A stretch of 38,624 nt of DNA from Enterobacterales bacterium (GTDB lineage Bacteria; Pseudomonadota; Gammaproteobacteria; Enterobacterales; Enterobacteriaceae). Below the pieces are notes generated by a model. That model searched no databases. It was not told the DNA's origin and was given only the letters and a program-made list of their open reading frames with translations. The stretch lies in assembly GCA_015654925.1 (NCBI GenBank), contig JAATFX010000002.1, positions 1-38,624 on the forward strand. The letters are read 5' to 3'. Positions 18,516 through 27,638 of this stretch are shown one piece after another. Made by a program: the position numbers and the translations under genes. The stretch's first letter is position 1; each line of letters begins with the position of its first letter.

Positions 18516-19525
18516 TAATAAAAATACTCCGCCACCAGCAGCTCTGCGGTCAATAGCGCCATCAGCGCGCCGCCAAAGCGTACATTATCCGCTACCGACC
18601 AGAACTGAAGCAGATCCGGCATACCATAATCATTACGCAAACAGCCAATACTCAAATGTACCTGGCCCGACGCATCCTCCACCTGGGTGGGAAAATCCCC
18701 TTCGTCGCTGACGGTAATGGTTTCTCCCGCCGTCAACGCGTCGCGGGCTTCCGCGGCGCCCATCGGACGCTGGGTCTCCAGATGCACCAGTTGGGCGTGG
18801 CCGTAAAACACCGGCGCCTGGACGCTGCTCACCGAAATGGGCAATCCCTCGTCCAGCAATATCTTGCGCACTTCATCCACCAGGCGGCGTTCAGTTTGCA
18901 CGCTGCCCTGTTCGTCGGGTAGCAGCGGCAGGATATTAAAGGCCAGTTGGCGGCTGAAAAAGCCCGGTTCGGTGGGCAAGCCGTTTAACAGGCGCGCGCT
19001 CTGGCCCGCCAGATCGTCCACCGCCACCTTGCCCTGCCCCGACGCCGACAGCAGATTGCTGACGTGCAGCCGCGCGATACCGGCCAGTTCCGTGAGCGGC
19101 CTGACGGCCAGCAGCACTTGGCTGGTGAGGCTGTCCGCCACCGCCACCAGATTGCGATTGCGATAATCCGCCAACACCGCATCGTTGACGCCCGGCACCA
19201 CCAGCGGCACGTCGGGTTCAAGGGCAAACAGGCCGCTGGAGTCAATCACCACGCATCCCGCGGCGGACGCCGCATCGGCATAGAGGGCGCTGGCCCCGGC
19301 GCCGGCGACAAAAAACGCCAGATGCGCCCGGGTCCAGTCAAACTGCGCGGCATCGGTTACCAGCACGCTTTTACCGTCATAACGCAGCGTTTCGCCGGCG
19401 CTGCGCTCGCTGGACAGTAAATACAGTTCCCCTACGGGAAACTGACGCTCCTGCAATAATTCAAGCAGCGCTGTACCGACTGCGCCTGTTGCCCCCAAAA
19501 GGGCGATATTCCAGCCGTCAGACAT
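18515..19525 (-). CDS. usg: USG-1 protein, aspartate-semialdehyde dehydrogenase paralogue
   Basis: Paralogue of aspartate-semialdehyde dehydrogenase with no established activity. The Rossmann start [22 protein letters not shown] and the C-terminal dimerisation domain ([25 protein letters not shown]) are intact, but where true enzymes have the nucleophile in G-N-C-T this protein has D-S-L-T-S-Q, so the catalytic cysteine is missing, as in E. coli Usg. I chose the ATG at 19525 (GGAGAG upstream); the longer in-frame frame to 19735 adds 70 low-complexity residues. At 336 residues it equals E. coli Usg within one. In E. coli it lies downstream of pdxB, which is absent here. Confidence 0.94.
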   Translation of the reverse strand: MSDGWNIALLGATGAVGTALLELLQERQFPVGELYLLSSERSAGETLRYDGKSVLVTDAAQFDWTRAHLAFFVAGAGASALYADAASAAGCVVIDSSGLFALEPDVPLVVPGVNDAVLADYRNRNLVAVADSLTSQVLLAVRPLTELAGIARLHVSNLLSASGQGKVAVDDLAGQSARLLNGLPTEPGFFSRQLAFNILPLLPDEQGSVQTERRLVDEVRKILLDEGLPISVSSVQAPVFYGHAQLVHLETQRPMGAAEARDALTAGETITVSDEGDFPTQVEDASGQVHLSIGCLRNDYGMPDLLQFWSVADNVRFGGALMALLTAELLVAEYFY

Positions 19526-19879
19526 CAATTTTCTCTCCAAGACAGTGCATAATTGCGCCCGGAAGGCAGTAGCCTCCCGGCTTAAAAAGGGTAACACGCC
19601 ACGCCCGGGCAATGGCGGCCCCGCGCGGCGCATATTATATACTAGTTGACCCCGCTGCCGGAGCATCCCCCGCCCGCGCGGCGGCCGGGGCGCTGAAAAG
19701 GGGGAATATTCTGCCACCGAATGTCGCAAGATCACAATGCTATAATGGCCGGGGCGCCGCTTATGCTCGCCGCACGCTGATTATTGCCCGGTTCTTCAGG
19801 CCTCTGGCGCAAAAATTTTTTTCTGTCGCCGGGCGATGATATCCGTACAATGGCGCATTACGCTACGAGGACCGCCTAC
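19526..19879. promoter_or_regulatory. usg/EamA divergent intergenic region, pdxB position
   Basis: This 354-base gap lies between divergent usg and the EamA gene, where E. coli carries pdxB. I see no open frame resembling PdxB. It contains an extended -10 (TGCTATAAT, 19738-19746) directed to the EamA gene, and on the minus strand a TATAAT (19639-19634) that could serve usg with a leader of about 100 bases, though no good -35 accompanies it. Confidence 0.5.
19738..19746 (+). promoter_or_regulatory. Extended -10 promoter for the EamA transporter gene
   Basis: TGCTATAAT is a perfect extended -10 (TGnTATAAT). No good -35 is visible at 16-18 bases, as is common for this promoter class. The predicted leader to the ATG at 19880 is about 125 bases. 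Confidence 0.55.
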
Positions 19880-20800
19880 ATGCCTATGCTGTTCCCGCTG
19901 CTGGCGGTTTTGATCTGGTCGGTTAACGCCATTGTCAGCAAAATGTCCGCCAGCGCCATCGATCCGGCGGCTATTTCATTTTATCGCTGGCTGCTGGCCC
20001 TGCTGATAATGACCCCGTTTGTCTTGCCGGGAGTAGTGCGCAGCCGCCGCACGGTGTTCCGGCAGTGGTGGCGCTTGCTGGTGCTGGGCCTGCTCGGCAT
20101 GGTGTTATACCAGAGCCTGGCTTATTATGCCGCCCACAGCGTTACCGCCGTGTTTATGGGCATTCTCAATTCGCTGATTCCCCTGTTGACGGTGCTGCTC
20201 AGCATCGTGGTGCTGCGCGCCGTGCCTACCCTCGGCGTACTGCTGGGCGCCTTGCTGTCGTTTGGCGGCCTGATATGGCTGGTCAGCGAAGGCCATCCGC
20301 GGGTGCTTATCGAGCGCGGCATGGGCAGCGGGGAAATCATGATGATTGGCGCTTCGGCCTCCTACGCGCTTTACGGGGTGCTGACCAAGCGCTGGGCCAT
20401 CCCTTTGCCTAACTGGCAGTCGCTTTATATCCAGGTGGCATTCGGCGTGGTGCTTCTGCTGCCCGGGTTCCTGCTGGCCCCCGATATCAGCCTGACGGCG
20501 CGCAATATTCCGCTGGTGATGTTTGCCGGCATCGCCGCCTCGCTGGCCGCGCCCTATTTGTGGATACAGGGCGTAATGCGCCTGGGCGCCAATACCGCGT
20601 CGATTTTTATGAATCTGGCGCCGGTGTTCACCGCCGTCATCGCCGTGCTTTTTTTACGTGAGGACTTACACAGCTATCACGTAATAGGCGGCGGGATTAC
20701 ACTATTCGGTGTCATACTGGCGCAAAGGCTGCGGATACCGTTAATCCGCCGGGATCGCACGGAGCAGAAAATGCCTTCCGGCCGCTTGCCGCTACCGTAA
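19880..20800 (+). CDS. EamA/DMT family transporter
   Basis: Predicted inner-membrane drug/metabolite transporter (two EamA repeats) with about ten membrane helices; the substrate cannot be read from sequence. The start chosen is the ATG at 19880 (GAGG 9 bases upstream), giving 306 residues that begin MPMLFPLLAVLIWSVNAIVSK, typical of the first EamA helix; in-frame upstream codons add 32 polar residues. The first repeat covers about residues 5-135 and the second (GEIMMIGASASYALYGVLTKR onward) about 148-290. It sits between usg and flk, replacing pdxB of E. coli, and reads towards flk. Not orthologous to E. coli YfcJ, an MFS protein. No sign of transfer in composition. Confidence 0.88.
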   Translation: MPMLFPLLAVLIWSVNAIVSKMSASAIDPAAISFYRWLLALLIMTPFVLPGVVRSRRTVFRQWWRLLVLGLLGMVLYQSLAYYAAHSVTAVFMGILNSLIPLLTVLLSIVVLRAVPTLGVLLGALLSFGGLIWLVSEGHPRVLIERGMGSGEIMMIGASASYALYGVLTKRWAIPLPNWQSLYIQVAFGVVLLLPGFLLAPDISLTARNIPLVMFAGIAASLAAPYLWIQGVMRLGANTASIFMNLAPVFTAVIAVLFLREDLHSYHVIGGGITLFGVILAQRLRIPLIRRDRTEQKMPSGRLPLP

Positions 20801-20804
20801 AATA

Positions 20805-20830
20805 CGGCGACTTGCTATGATTCGCCGCAT
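20805..20830 (+). terminator. Weak terminator candidate after the EamA gene
   Basis: CGGCGA (20805-20810) and TCGCCG (20822-20827) flank an 11-base loop and are followed by CATTATTTTCTT. The stem is only 6 bp and the T-run is broken, so this may be leaky. Confidence 0.35.
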
Positions 20831-20920
20831 TATTTTCTTGCCGCACTATCTTATATCCATACGCCCGATGATATGACCGGGCCGGATGACAGCGCCCCTC
20901 GATGCCAAAGGATGAGAGAT

Positions 20921-21955
20921 ATGCAACCTGTAAGAGGTCCCGATACGCCATTACCAGGCGATCCCCCCCGCGGCGCTGCGGCCAGCGCCCCTTTCGGGCA
21001 GGAGGGCGAAAAACCGCTGACCACGGCGCAGCGCACATCTCTTGAGCGCATGATTATCAAGATCATGGCGCTGAGCAACAGCAAGGCGCCGGAAATCTGG
21101 GCGGCGCTGCGCCATCAGTTGCATATCGCCAATGACGGCGAACTGACCGCACGTCATTTTCAGCCGGCGGAGCAGTTGCTGCAGGTGCGCCTGGAACAGG
21201 CGCAGCAAACCCATGCCGGCCGGCAGTTGATGCAGCAACTGACCGAACTGTTGCCCAAAGGCAATAACCGCCAGGCGGTAAGCGACTATATCCGCCGCGA
21301 GTTCGGCCATACCGTACTTAGCCAGCTTGAACCGGATCAACTGCTGCAAGTGGTGGCGCTGCTGCAAAATGGCCGGCTCAATATTCCGCAGCCGCAGCAG
21401 GCGGCGATTACCGACCGGACGCTGCTGCCCGCCGAGCACCATGCCCTCAATCAGCAAATCACCCGGCTAGCGGCCATAAGCGGGGAGTCGCCGGCGGATA
21501 TCTGGCAAAGCCTGATGACCATGATGGGACTGAAGCCCGGCGATCCCATCCCGGCGCGTCATTTCCAGCTATTGATGCAATTCCTGCAGGGACATGTGAC
21601 GCTGTCGCAACAGGCATCCCCTACCCTGTCGTCGGTGCAGGCCGCGCTGAAACAACCCACCAACAGCGACGAACAGCAGGCCATCGAAGCCTACTGCAAG
21701 CAGCATTTCAACGCCGCGCCGCAAAGTATCCTTACCCCGGCGCAGGTCGGCGCGGTGATGCAATTCCTGTTTATCCACCGCCTGGCCCGCACCCAAAGCC
21801 AGCATCAAACCTCCGATAGCCGGCTGATCCAGCCCGCGATGAGCCCGCTTATCGCCACGGTGCCGGTGGAGAGCATGCGCGGCGTCGCCAAATCACGCTG
21901 GATTGCGGGGCTGGCCCTGCTCGCGGTCCTGGTGCTGATTTGGATAGTGATCTAA
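20921..21955 (+). CDS. flk: Flk, flagellar assembly checkpoint protein
   Basis: Tail-anchored inner-membrane protein that in Salmonella prevents premature secretion of late flagellar substrates such as FlgM during hook-basal body assembly. The match to E. coli Flk is recognisable in TTAQRTSLERM, PEIWAALRHQL, ARHFQPAEQLLQ, NNRQAVSDYIR and LLPAEHHALNQQ. One C-terminal helix (RWIAGLALLAVLVLIWIVI) anchors it; the rest is soluble. I chose the ATG at 20921, preceded by AGGATGAG, giving 344 residues (E. coli 331); the longer frame adds 16 residues. No other flagellar gene lies in the window. It is convergent with fabB. Confidence 0.92.
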   Translation: MQPVRGPDTPLPGDPPRGAAASAPFGQEGEKPLTTAQRTSLERMIIKIMALSNSKAPEIWAALRHQLHIANDGELTARHFQPAEQLLQVRLEQAQQTHAGRQLMQQLTELLPKGNNRQAVSDYIRREFGHTVLSQLEPDQLLQVVALLQNGRLNIPQPQQAAITDRTLLPAEHHALNQQITRLAAISGESPADIWQSLMTMMGLKPGDPIPARHFQLLMQFLQGHVTLSQQASPTLSSVQAALKQPTNSDEQQAIEAYCKQHFNAAPQSILTPAQVGAVMQFLFIHRLARTQSQHQTSDSRLIQPAMSPLIATVPVESMRGVAKSRWIAGLALLAVLVLIWIVI

Positions 21956-21991
21956 CCCGCCAACGCGTTTATCTCCGGCACGCCGGCGAAA

Positions 21992-22029
21992 AAAAACCAC
22001 TCCCGGCCTGAACCGCAGGAGTGGTTTTT
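21992..22029. terminator. Bidirectional terminator between flk and fabB
   Basis: AAAAACCACTCC (21992-22003) pairs with GGAGTGGTTTTT (22018-22029) around a 14-base loop. Both ends carry A or T runs, so the hairpin can end flk transcription on plus and fabB transcription on minus. Confidence 0.92.
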
Positions 22030-22036
22030 GGTTACC

Positions 22037-22061
22037 CGTCCCGGCGCAATACGCCGGGACG
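22037..22061. repeat. Second hairpin downstream of fabB
   Basis: CGTCCCGGCG (22037-22046) and CGCCGGGACG (22052-22061) form a perfect 10-bp stem with a 5-base loop, 12 bases after the fabB stop and before the bidirectional terminator. Without a T-run it more likely stabilises the fabB mRNA 3' end. Confidence 0.65.
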
Positions 22062-22072
22062 GAACACCGCCG

Positions 22073-23284
22073 TTAGTTATATTTGCGCATTACCAGCGTA
22101 GCGTTGGTACCGCCGAATCCGAAACTGTTGGTCATCACCGTGGTGAGACGCCGTTCGGTGGGCCGGGTAATCACATTCATCCCTTCGGCCTGCGGATCCA
22201 GCTCGTCGATATTAATGCTCGGCGCAATAAAACCGTGCTCCAGCATCAGCAGGGTAAAGATGGTTTCATGCACCCCGGCGGCGCCCAGGGAATGGCCGGT
22301 CATGGCCTTGGTGGAAGAGAACGCCGGATGATTGCTGCCGAAGGTTTCGCGAATGGCCCAGAGTTCCTTAACGTCGCCCACCGGCGTGGAAGTGCCGTGC
22401 ACATTAAGATAGTCGATGGGCGTATCCACATCCTTCAGCGCCATCTGCATGCAGCGGATCGCCCCCTCGCCCGACGGGGCCACCATGTCTGCCCCGTCTG
22501 AATTGGCGCCGTAGCCGACGATTTCACCATAAATATGCGCGCCGCGGGCCAGCGCATGTTCCAATTCTTCCACCACCACGATACCGCCGCCGCCGGCGAT
22601 GACAAAACCGTCGCGGTTCACATCGTACGTGCGGGACGCTTTGGACGGGGTTTCGTTATAGCGGGTGGACAGCGCGCCCATGGCGTCGAATTCGCAGGCC
22701 ATTTCCCAGCATAGTTCTTCGCCGCCGCCGGCGAACACCACGTCCTGTTTGCCCAGTTGAATCATTTCCATCGCGTTGCCGATACAATGGGCGGACGTGG
22801 AGCAGGCGGAGCTGATGGAGTAGTTGACGCCGCGGATTTTGAACGGCGTGGCCAGGCAGGCGGACACGCCGGAGGCCATGGCTTTCGTCACCATATAAGG
22901 GCCTACGCCGCGCAGGCCGCGCGCGCGCATGCCATCGGAGCCGGCGACCTGATTGCGCGGGGAGCCGCCGCCGGAGCCGACGATCAGGCCGGTGCGATCG
23001 TTGGAGACCTGATCGTCGCTCAGGCCGGAATCTTTAATCGCCTGTTCCATGGAGAGGTAAGCATAGATGGAAGCATCACTCATAAAGCGCGCAATTTTAC
23101 GATCAATCAGCCCGGTAGTATCGAGTTTAATGTCGCCCCAAACATGGCTGCGCATGCCGGAATCTTTCAGTTCCTGGGAAAAAGTGATTCCGGAGCGGCC
23201 TTGTTGCAGAGATGCCAGGACTTCTTTCTGGTCATTACCAATACTCGATATAATCCCCAGGCCGGTAATCACTGCACGTTTCAT
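22073..23284 (-). CDS. fabB: Beta-ketoacyl-ACP synthase I
   Basis: Condenses malonyl-ACP with acyl-ACP and is required for unsaturated fatty acid synthesis (elongation of cis-3-decenoyl-ACP). The 403-residue thiolase-fold protein is nearly identical in pattern to E. coli FabB: the nucleophilic cysteine is Cys161 in [10 protein letters not shown], the two catalytic histidines lie in [11 protein letters not shown] and [10 protein letters not shown], and the glycine-rich SFGFGGTN closes the site. The ATG at 23284 is preceded by AGAGG. Upstream are FabR-like and FadR-like sites, as at E. coli fabB. It is divergent from mnmC. Confidence 0.98.
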   Translation of the reverse strand: MKRAVITGLGIISSIGNDQKEVLASLQQGRSGITFSQELKDSGMRSHVWGDIKLDTTGLIDRKIARFMSDASIYAYLSMEQAIKDSGLSDDQVSNDRTGLIVGSGGGSPRNQVAGSDGMRARGLRGVGPYMVTKAMASGVSACLATPFKIRGVNYSISSACSTSAHCIGNAMEMIQLGKQDVVFAGGGEELCWEMACEFDAMGALSTRYNETPSKASRTYDVNRDGFVIAGGGGIVVVEELEHALARGAHIYGEIVGYGANSDGADMVAPSGEGAIRCMQMALKDVDTPIDYLNVHGTSTPVGDVKELWAIRETFGSNHPAFSSTKAMTGHSLGAAGVHETIFTLLMLEHGFIAPSINIDELDPQAEGMNVITRPTERRLTTVMTNSFGFGGTNATLVMRKYN

Positions 23285-23328
23285 TTAATACCTCTTGTAT
23301 TTATATATGAGATTCTGTGACGCACTTT

Positions 23329-23346
23329 AGCGTACAGTTGTAAGCT
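23329..23346. promoter_or_regulatory. FabR-like operator upstream of fabB
   Basis: AGCGTACAGTTGTAAGCT is an 18-base palindrome with a single mismatched pair. Its AGC-x-TACA...TGTA-x-GCT form resembles the FabR sites that repress fabA and fabB in E. coli, and it lies 45-62 bases upstream of the fabB ATG, adjacent to the FadR-like site. Confidence 0.65.
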
Positions 23347-23347
23347 G

Positions 23348-23364
23348 AACAAGTCCGATCAGAC
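23348..23364. promoter_or_regulatory. FadR-like activator site upstream of fabB
   Basis: AACAAGTCCGATCAGAC fits the 17-base FadR palindrome (AACTGGTCNGACCAGTT and variants) at most positions, including the central GTC-C-GA. In E. coli FadR activates fabB from the -40 region; the order FadR then FabR site reading towards fabB is the same here. Confidence 0.68.
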
Positions 23365-23439
23365 GAAGTATGCCAAATTTGCGCCTTAAAGCACACCTCG
23401 TTAAAATCCATACACTTCCTGACAAATGAGCCTGTAGCC

Positions 23440-25575
23440 GTGAATCGCGCCCCAATCCGCAATGCCATTCTGAGTTGGAACGACGAGGGTACACCTGTAT
23501 CCCGACATTTTGATGACGTTTATTATTCCAACCAGGACGGGCTGGAGGAAACCCGCTATGTATTTTTGCGCGGCAATACCTTGCCCGGGCGGTTTAGCAC
23601 TCACCAGCGGCCGTTATTTATCGTCGCGGAAACCGGCTTCGGCACCGGGCTGAATTTTCTCACCCTGTGGCAGGTTTTCGACCGGTTCCGCCGGCAAGCG
23701 CCCGGGGCCGTGCTGCGGCGCTTGCATTTTATCAGCGTCGAACAGTTTCCCCTGCGGGTGGAGGATGTGGCGCTGACCCACGCCCGCTGGCCCGAACTGG
23801 CGGATTACGCCGCCGAGCTGCGCCAACAGTGGCCGCTGCCCACCGCCGGGTGCCACCGGCTGATCCTGGGCGGCGGCGCCGTAACGCTGGACTTATGGTA
23901 TGGCGAGGTCAATACCCTGCTGCCGGGGCTGGACGACAGCTTATCCGGCCAGGTGGACGCATGGTTTCTGGATGGTTTCGCCCCGTCCAAGAATCCCGGG
24001 ATGTGGAGCGAGGAATTGTTTCAGGCCATGGCGCGGCTGGCGGGGCCGCAGGGTACGTTCGCCACCTTTACCGCCGCCGGTTTCGTGCGGCGCGGCTTGC
24101 AGCAGGCGGGTTTTAGCGTCGGTAAAATGCCGGGCTTCGGCCAGAAACGCGAAATGCTGGCCGGTACGCGCAGCCCGGCGGCCGGCGGCGGCGCAGGCGC
24201 GGGCGCGGATAGAGTCGCCCCGTACACCGAAGCCGTAGCGGGTGTCTTTCGCACTGGCGCGAACGCCATAGCCGATGCATCAAAGCGTGACGCCCGCGCC
24301 GTAGTCCCCGCCGCGCCCTGGTATGCCCGCCGGCCGGCGGATAACCCCCGCGACGTGGCGGTCGTCGGCGGCGGCATCGCCGGCGCGCTGGCGGCGGCGG
24401 CCCTGCAGCGGCGCGGCGCGCGCGTAACCCTCTATTGCGCCGATAGCGCCCCCGCCGCGGGGGCTTCGGGCAATCGGCAGGGGGCGCTATATCCGCTGCT
24501 GAATAATGAAGATGACGAACTGGCGCAATGGTTTGCCAGCGCCTTCCCTTTCGCCCTGGCCGTTTATCGCGACTGCGCGCGCCAGGGGATTGCCTTCGAG
24601 CATCAATGGTGCGGCGTTACGCAGTTGGCCTATGATGCCAGGACCCGGCGCAAACTGGACCAGATCCTCGCCTCCGGCTGGCCCGGGCAATTGGTAAGGG
24701 CCGTAGCCGCCTGCGAGATGGCGGCCTTGACCGGGCTGGACACCGGCCGCGACGGCGTCACCTATCCGCTGGGCGGCTGGCTCAACCCGGCGCAGCTTAC
24801 CGCCGGGATACTGGAGCAGGCGCAGCGCCGCGGTATGGCGGCGTATTATGGCCGCGAGGTGCGGCAATTGGCGGCAACGCCGGACGGCTGGTCGCTGGGC
24901 TTTGCCCAAGGCGGCGCGGCGCGCCACGCCACGGTGGTACTGGCCAACGGCCACCGGCTGCTGCAATGGCCGCTAACCGCCCCGCTGCCGCTGACCAGCG
25001 TGCGCGGGCAGGTCAGCCATATTCCCGCCGTACCGGCCCTGGCGCCCCTGAAACAGGTGCTTTGCTATGACGGCTACCTGACCCCCGCCAGCGCGGGTTT
25101 TCAAACCCACTGCCTGGGCGCCAGCGCGCAGCGCGATGACGAACGAACCGAGTACCGCCCACGGGATCAGCAGCAAAACTACGATCGCCTGATTGCCTGC
25201 CTGCCGGCGCCGTCCTGGCCGCTGGCCGCCGATATCAGCGCCGCGCAGGCGCGCTGCGGCGTACGCAGCAGCGCCCGCGATCATATGCCCATGGTGGGTA
25301 ACGTGCCCGATTATGACGCCATCCTGCGGGCCTACGCCGACCTGTCCCGGCTGCGTGCGTCCGGCGCGGCAATCGCGGCCGCTCCCGTCCATGACAATTT
25401 GTTTATGCTCGGCGGCCTGGGGTCGCGCGGTTTATGTACCGCCCCCCTGGCGGCCGAAATACTTGCCGGGCAGATTTTTGGCGAACCGCTGCCGCTGAAC
25501 CTGGACCAGTCGGCCGCGCTCAGCCCCAACCGTTTTTGGATCAGAAAGCTGCTGGCCGGACGGCAAATAAAATAG
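23440..25575 (+). CDS. mnmC: Bifunctional tRNA 5-methylaminomethyl-2-thiouridine synthesis protein MnmC
   Basis: Performs the last two steps of mnm5s2U34 synthesis in tRNA. The N-terminal SAM-dependent methyltransferase domain (about residues 1-243) has [28 protein letters not shown] and [15 protein letters not shown]. The C-terminal FAD-dependent oxidase (about 303-711) has [31 protein letters not shown] and [14 protein letters not shown]. The start is a GTG at 23440, matching the E. coli N-terminus. The 711 residues exceed E. coli (668), mostly through a Gly/Ala-rich linker at about 243-298. It is divergent from fabB and ends 5 bases from the convergent copper receptor gene. Confidence 0.96.
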   Translation: MNRAPIRNAILSWNDEGTPVSRHFDDVYYSNQDGLEETRYVFLRGNTLPGRFSTHQRPLFIVAETGFGTGLNFLTLWQVFDRFRRQAPGAVLRRLHFISVEQFPLRVEDVALTHARWPELADYAAELRQQWPLPTAGCHRLILGGGAVTLDLWYGEVNTLLPGLDDSLSGQVDAWFLDGFAPSKNPGMWSEELFQAMARLAGPQGTFATFTAAGFVRRGLQQAGFSVGKMPGFGQKREMLAGTRSPAAGGGAGAGADRVAPYTEAVAGVFRTGANAIADASKRDARAVVPAAPWYARRPADNPRDVAVVGGGIAGALAAAALQRRGARVTLYCADSAPAAGASGNRQGALYPLLNNEDDELAQWFASAFPFALAVYRDCARQGIAFEHQWCGVTQLAYDARTRRKLDQILASGWPGQLVRAVAACEMAALTGLDTGRDGVTYPLGGWLNPAQLTAGILEQAQRRGMAAYYGREVRQLAATPDGWSLGFAQGGAARHATVVLANGHRLLQWPLTAPLPLTSVRGQVSHIPAVPALAPLKQVLCYDGYLTPASAGFQTHCLGASAQRDDERTEYRPRDQQQNYDRLIACLPAPSWPLAADISAAQARCGVRSSARDHMPMVGNVPDYDAILRAYADLSRLRASGAAIAAAPVHDNLFMLGGLGSRGLCTAPLAAEILAGQIFGEPLPLNLDQSAALSPNRFWIRKLLAGRQIK

Positions 25576-25580
25576 CCCGC

Positions 25581-27635
25581 TTAAAACTTCACGTTCAGCG
25601 TGGCCCATACCGTTCTGCCCGGTTCATTGACCTGCCTGTTGGCCGAGTAGCCAAAACCGCTGTTGCCCGCCAGGTTAAGGTGCTCGCTATAGGATTTATT
25701 CAGGATATTATCGACGCCGCTGCTGATTTTGATTTTTTTGGTCATTTTATAAGCCGCGTTGGCCGATAGAACGCCGAAGCCGGAACTGGTATTGAAATCC
25801 TTGCCGGCCACATTGCCCTGGTCAAGGGCAACCCGCCGCTGCCGGCTGACCGCGCGCCACAGGGCCGAGCTGCTCCACCGTTCCCGCTCGTAGGTCAGGC
25901 CGAACCGCGCATCCAGGGGCGGCATTTGCGGCAGCGGCTGGCCGTCGCTGGTGTTTCGGCCCCAGGCGTAAGCCACGCTGGCATCCCCTTTCCAGCGTTC
26001 GGTGAATTGATAGCCGGTCCCGAACTCGGCGCCCATGATAGCGGCATTGACGTTGGCGGCCTGGCTGCGATAGGCATTGTCCGGGTCGTATTTCACCAGG
26101 ATAAAATCGTTTACCTGCCCGAGATAGCCTGACAGCCAGGCGGTCAGGCGCTCGCCGTGGTATTGCGCGCCCGCATCGATTTGGGTGGTTTTTTCGCTTT
26201 GCAATGCGTCAAAGGCGCTGCTGTCGCGACGAGGGCCGGATTTAGGAGCGAATAATTCCCAATAATCGGGAAACCGCTCTGTATACCCCAGACCGGTATA
26301 AAACAGCACCGGCAGGGCATCGGGCTGGTATTCATAGCGCATAAATCCCGCGGGCAGAATTGCCGACCGGGTTCGATCGCCGGTTGCGGCGTATTTGTCG
26401 GCCCGGCTGCGGTCAAGACGGGCTCCGCCGATAACGCGGTTTTGCTCCGGAGCATGCCAGGTCAGCTCGCTGAACAGGCCGCAATCCTGGAACTGCGCAT
26501 TTTTTCGCCAGCCATGCACCTGCTTGCTGCGGTGGGTATTGGCTTGCATATCCACGCCGGATTGCAGGCGAAAATCAGGCCATAACCAGGTGCCCATGGC
26601 GCGGGCGCCGGCGGTGCGGCGATCGAGATTGCTGGAACGGGTCCGCGACTTGCAGCAGTAAGCCGTCTTGCCGGCGTGATGTGGCGTAGCGCGCAGGGTG
26701 GTATTGTCCATAATATGGTTGGCGTAGCTGTAGTAGACCTGTGCTTCGATTTTATCCAGCACCTCGCCGATAGCGTCTTTTTCAAACCGCATGCCCAGGC
26801 TGTCGCGCTTAAACTGCGCGCCGTCCATGCCCCGTCCCGCATAACGGGCCTCACCGTTGCCCTTGCCCATGCTGAGTTCCAGGCGCGTATTGCTATCCGG
26901 CGTCCAGCCAAGGGCCAGATCGCCATTCCATTTCTTCCATTGGGACGGCACCCGGAACCCGGCGCCATCCCGGTAGTCGCCGGCCCGCGAGGTATTGCCG
27001 GCGAGTTGCAGATACCCCCGTTCGTCGCCCAGGCTGGTTTCGGCCCTCTCATCCCAGCGGCCGTTGGACCCCGCCAGCATGCCGCCGCCGGCATTGATGC
27101 CCGGTCGCTCGAACCGCGGATAAACCCGTTCGAAACGCAGGGTGCCGGCGGACGCGCCCGGCCCCCACAGCACGGTTTGCGGTCCCTTGACCAAGGTAAG
27201 GACATCATAGCTTTCCGGCGAGATATAGGATGTCGGCGCGTCCATGCGGCTGGGACAGGCCCCCAGGATTTCAGCGCCGTCGGTCAGGATTTTCAGGCGT
27301 GAGCCAAACTGGCCGCGGAACACCGGATCGCCGTTGGTGCCGCCATTACGAATCTGGGAAAACCCCGGGATGGTTTTCAGATAATCGGCCCCATCGCTGG
27401 CGGGCACCGGCTGGCGCGGGGTTTTCGGGGACGTGACGATAGTCAAAGGTGAATACAGCGGCGCCGTCACCGTGATGACATCGGCATCCTGGGGCGCCGG
27501 CTGGGTGTTTTGCAACGCGTGATGCTGGGAGTGAGCGGCCATGCTATTGGCCGCGACCAGGGTAAATACCGGTATAAAGCCGCTCAGGCGACGGGGTAAA
27601 CGACTCGGTGCAGGCGGGTAAGTATAACCAGACAT
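25581..27635 (-). CDS. TonB-dependent copper receptor, OprC/NosA type
   Basis: Outer-membrane TonB-dependent transporter for copper. A signal peptide (hydrophobic core FIPVFTLVAANSMA) is followed by a TonB-box-like VITVTAP near residue 55, a plug domain (PVFRGQFGSRLKILTDG, VLTLVKGPQTVLWGPGASAG) and a 22-strand barrel ending in Phe (WATLNVKF). The plug carries C-P-S-R-M (Cys127, Met131) and the barrel H-I-M (His307, Met309): the CxxxM and HxM copper ligands of Pseudomonas OprC, with the same 180-residue separation. MDAPTSYISPE is also typical. Start: the ATG at 27635 sits 6 bases from AGGA; an adjacent ATG at 27638 is closer. The gene is inserted between mnmC and yfcL, neighbours in E. coli. 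Confidence 0.92.
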   Translation of the reverse strand: MSGYTYPPAPSRLPRRLSGFIPVFTLVAANSMAAHSQHHALQNTQPAPQDADVITVTAPLYSPLTIVTSPKTPRQPVPASDGADYLKTIPGFSQIRNGGTNGDPVFRGQFGSRLKILTDGAEILGACPSRMDAPTSYISPESYDVLTLVKGPQTVLWGPGASAGTLRFERVYPRFERPGINAGGGMLAGSNGRWDERAETSLGDERGYLQLAGNTSRAGDYRDGAGFRVPSQWKKWNGDLALGWTPDSNTRLELSMGKGNGEARYAGRGMDGAQFKRDSLGMRFEKDAIGEVLDKIEAQVYYSYANHIMDNTTLRATPHHAGKTAYCCKSRTRSSNLDRRTAGARAMGTWLWPDFRLQSGVDMQANTHRSKQVHGWRKNAQFQDCGLFSELTWHAPEQNRVIGGARLDRSRADKYAATGDRTRSAILPAGFMRYEYQPDALPVLFYTGLGYTERFPDYWELFAPKSGPRRDSSAFDALQSEKTTQIDAGAQYHGERLTAWLSGYLGQVNDFILVKYDPDNAYRSQAANVNAAIMGAEFGTGYQFTERWKGDASVAYAWGRNTSDGQPLPQMPPLDARFGLTYERERWSSSALWRAVSRQRRVALDQGNVAGKDFNTSSGFGVLSANAAYKMTKKIKISSGVDNILNKSYSEHLNLAGNSGFGYSANRQVNEPGRTVWATLNVKF

Positions 27636-27638
27636 CAT

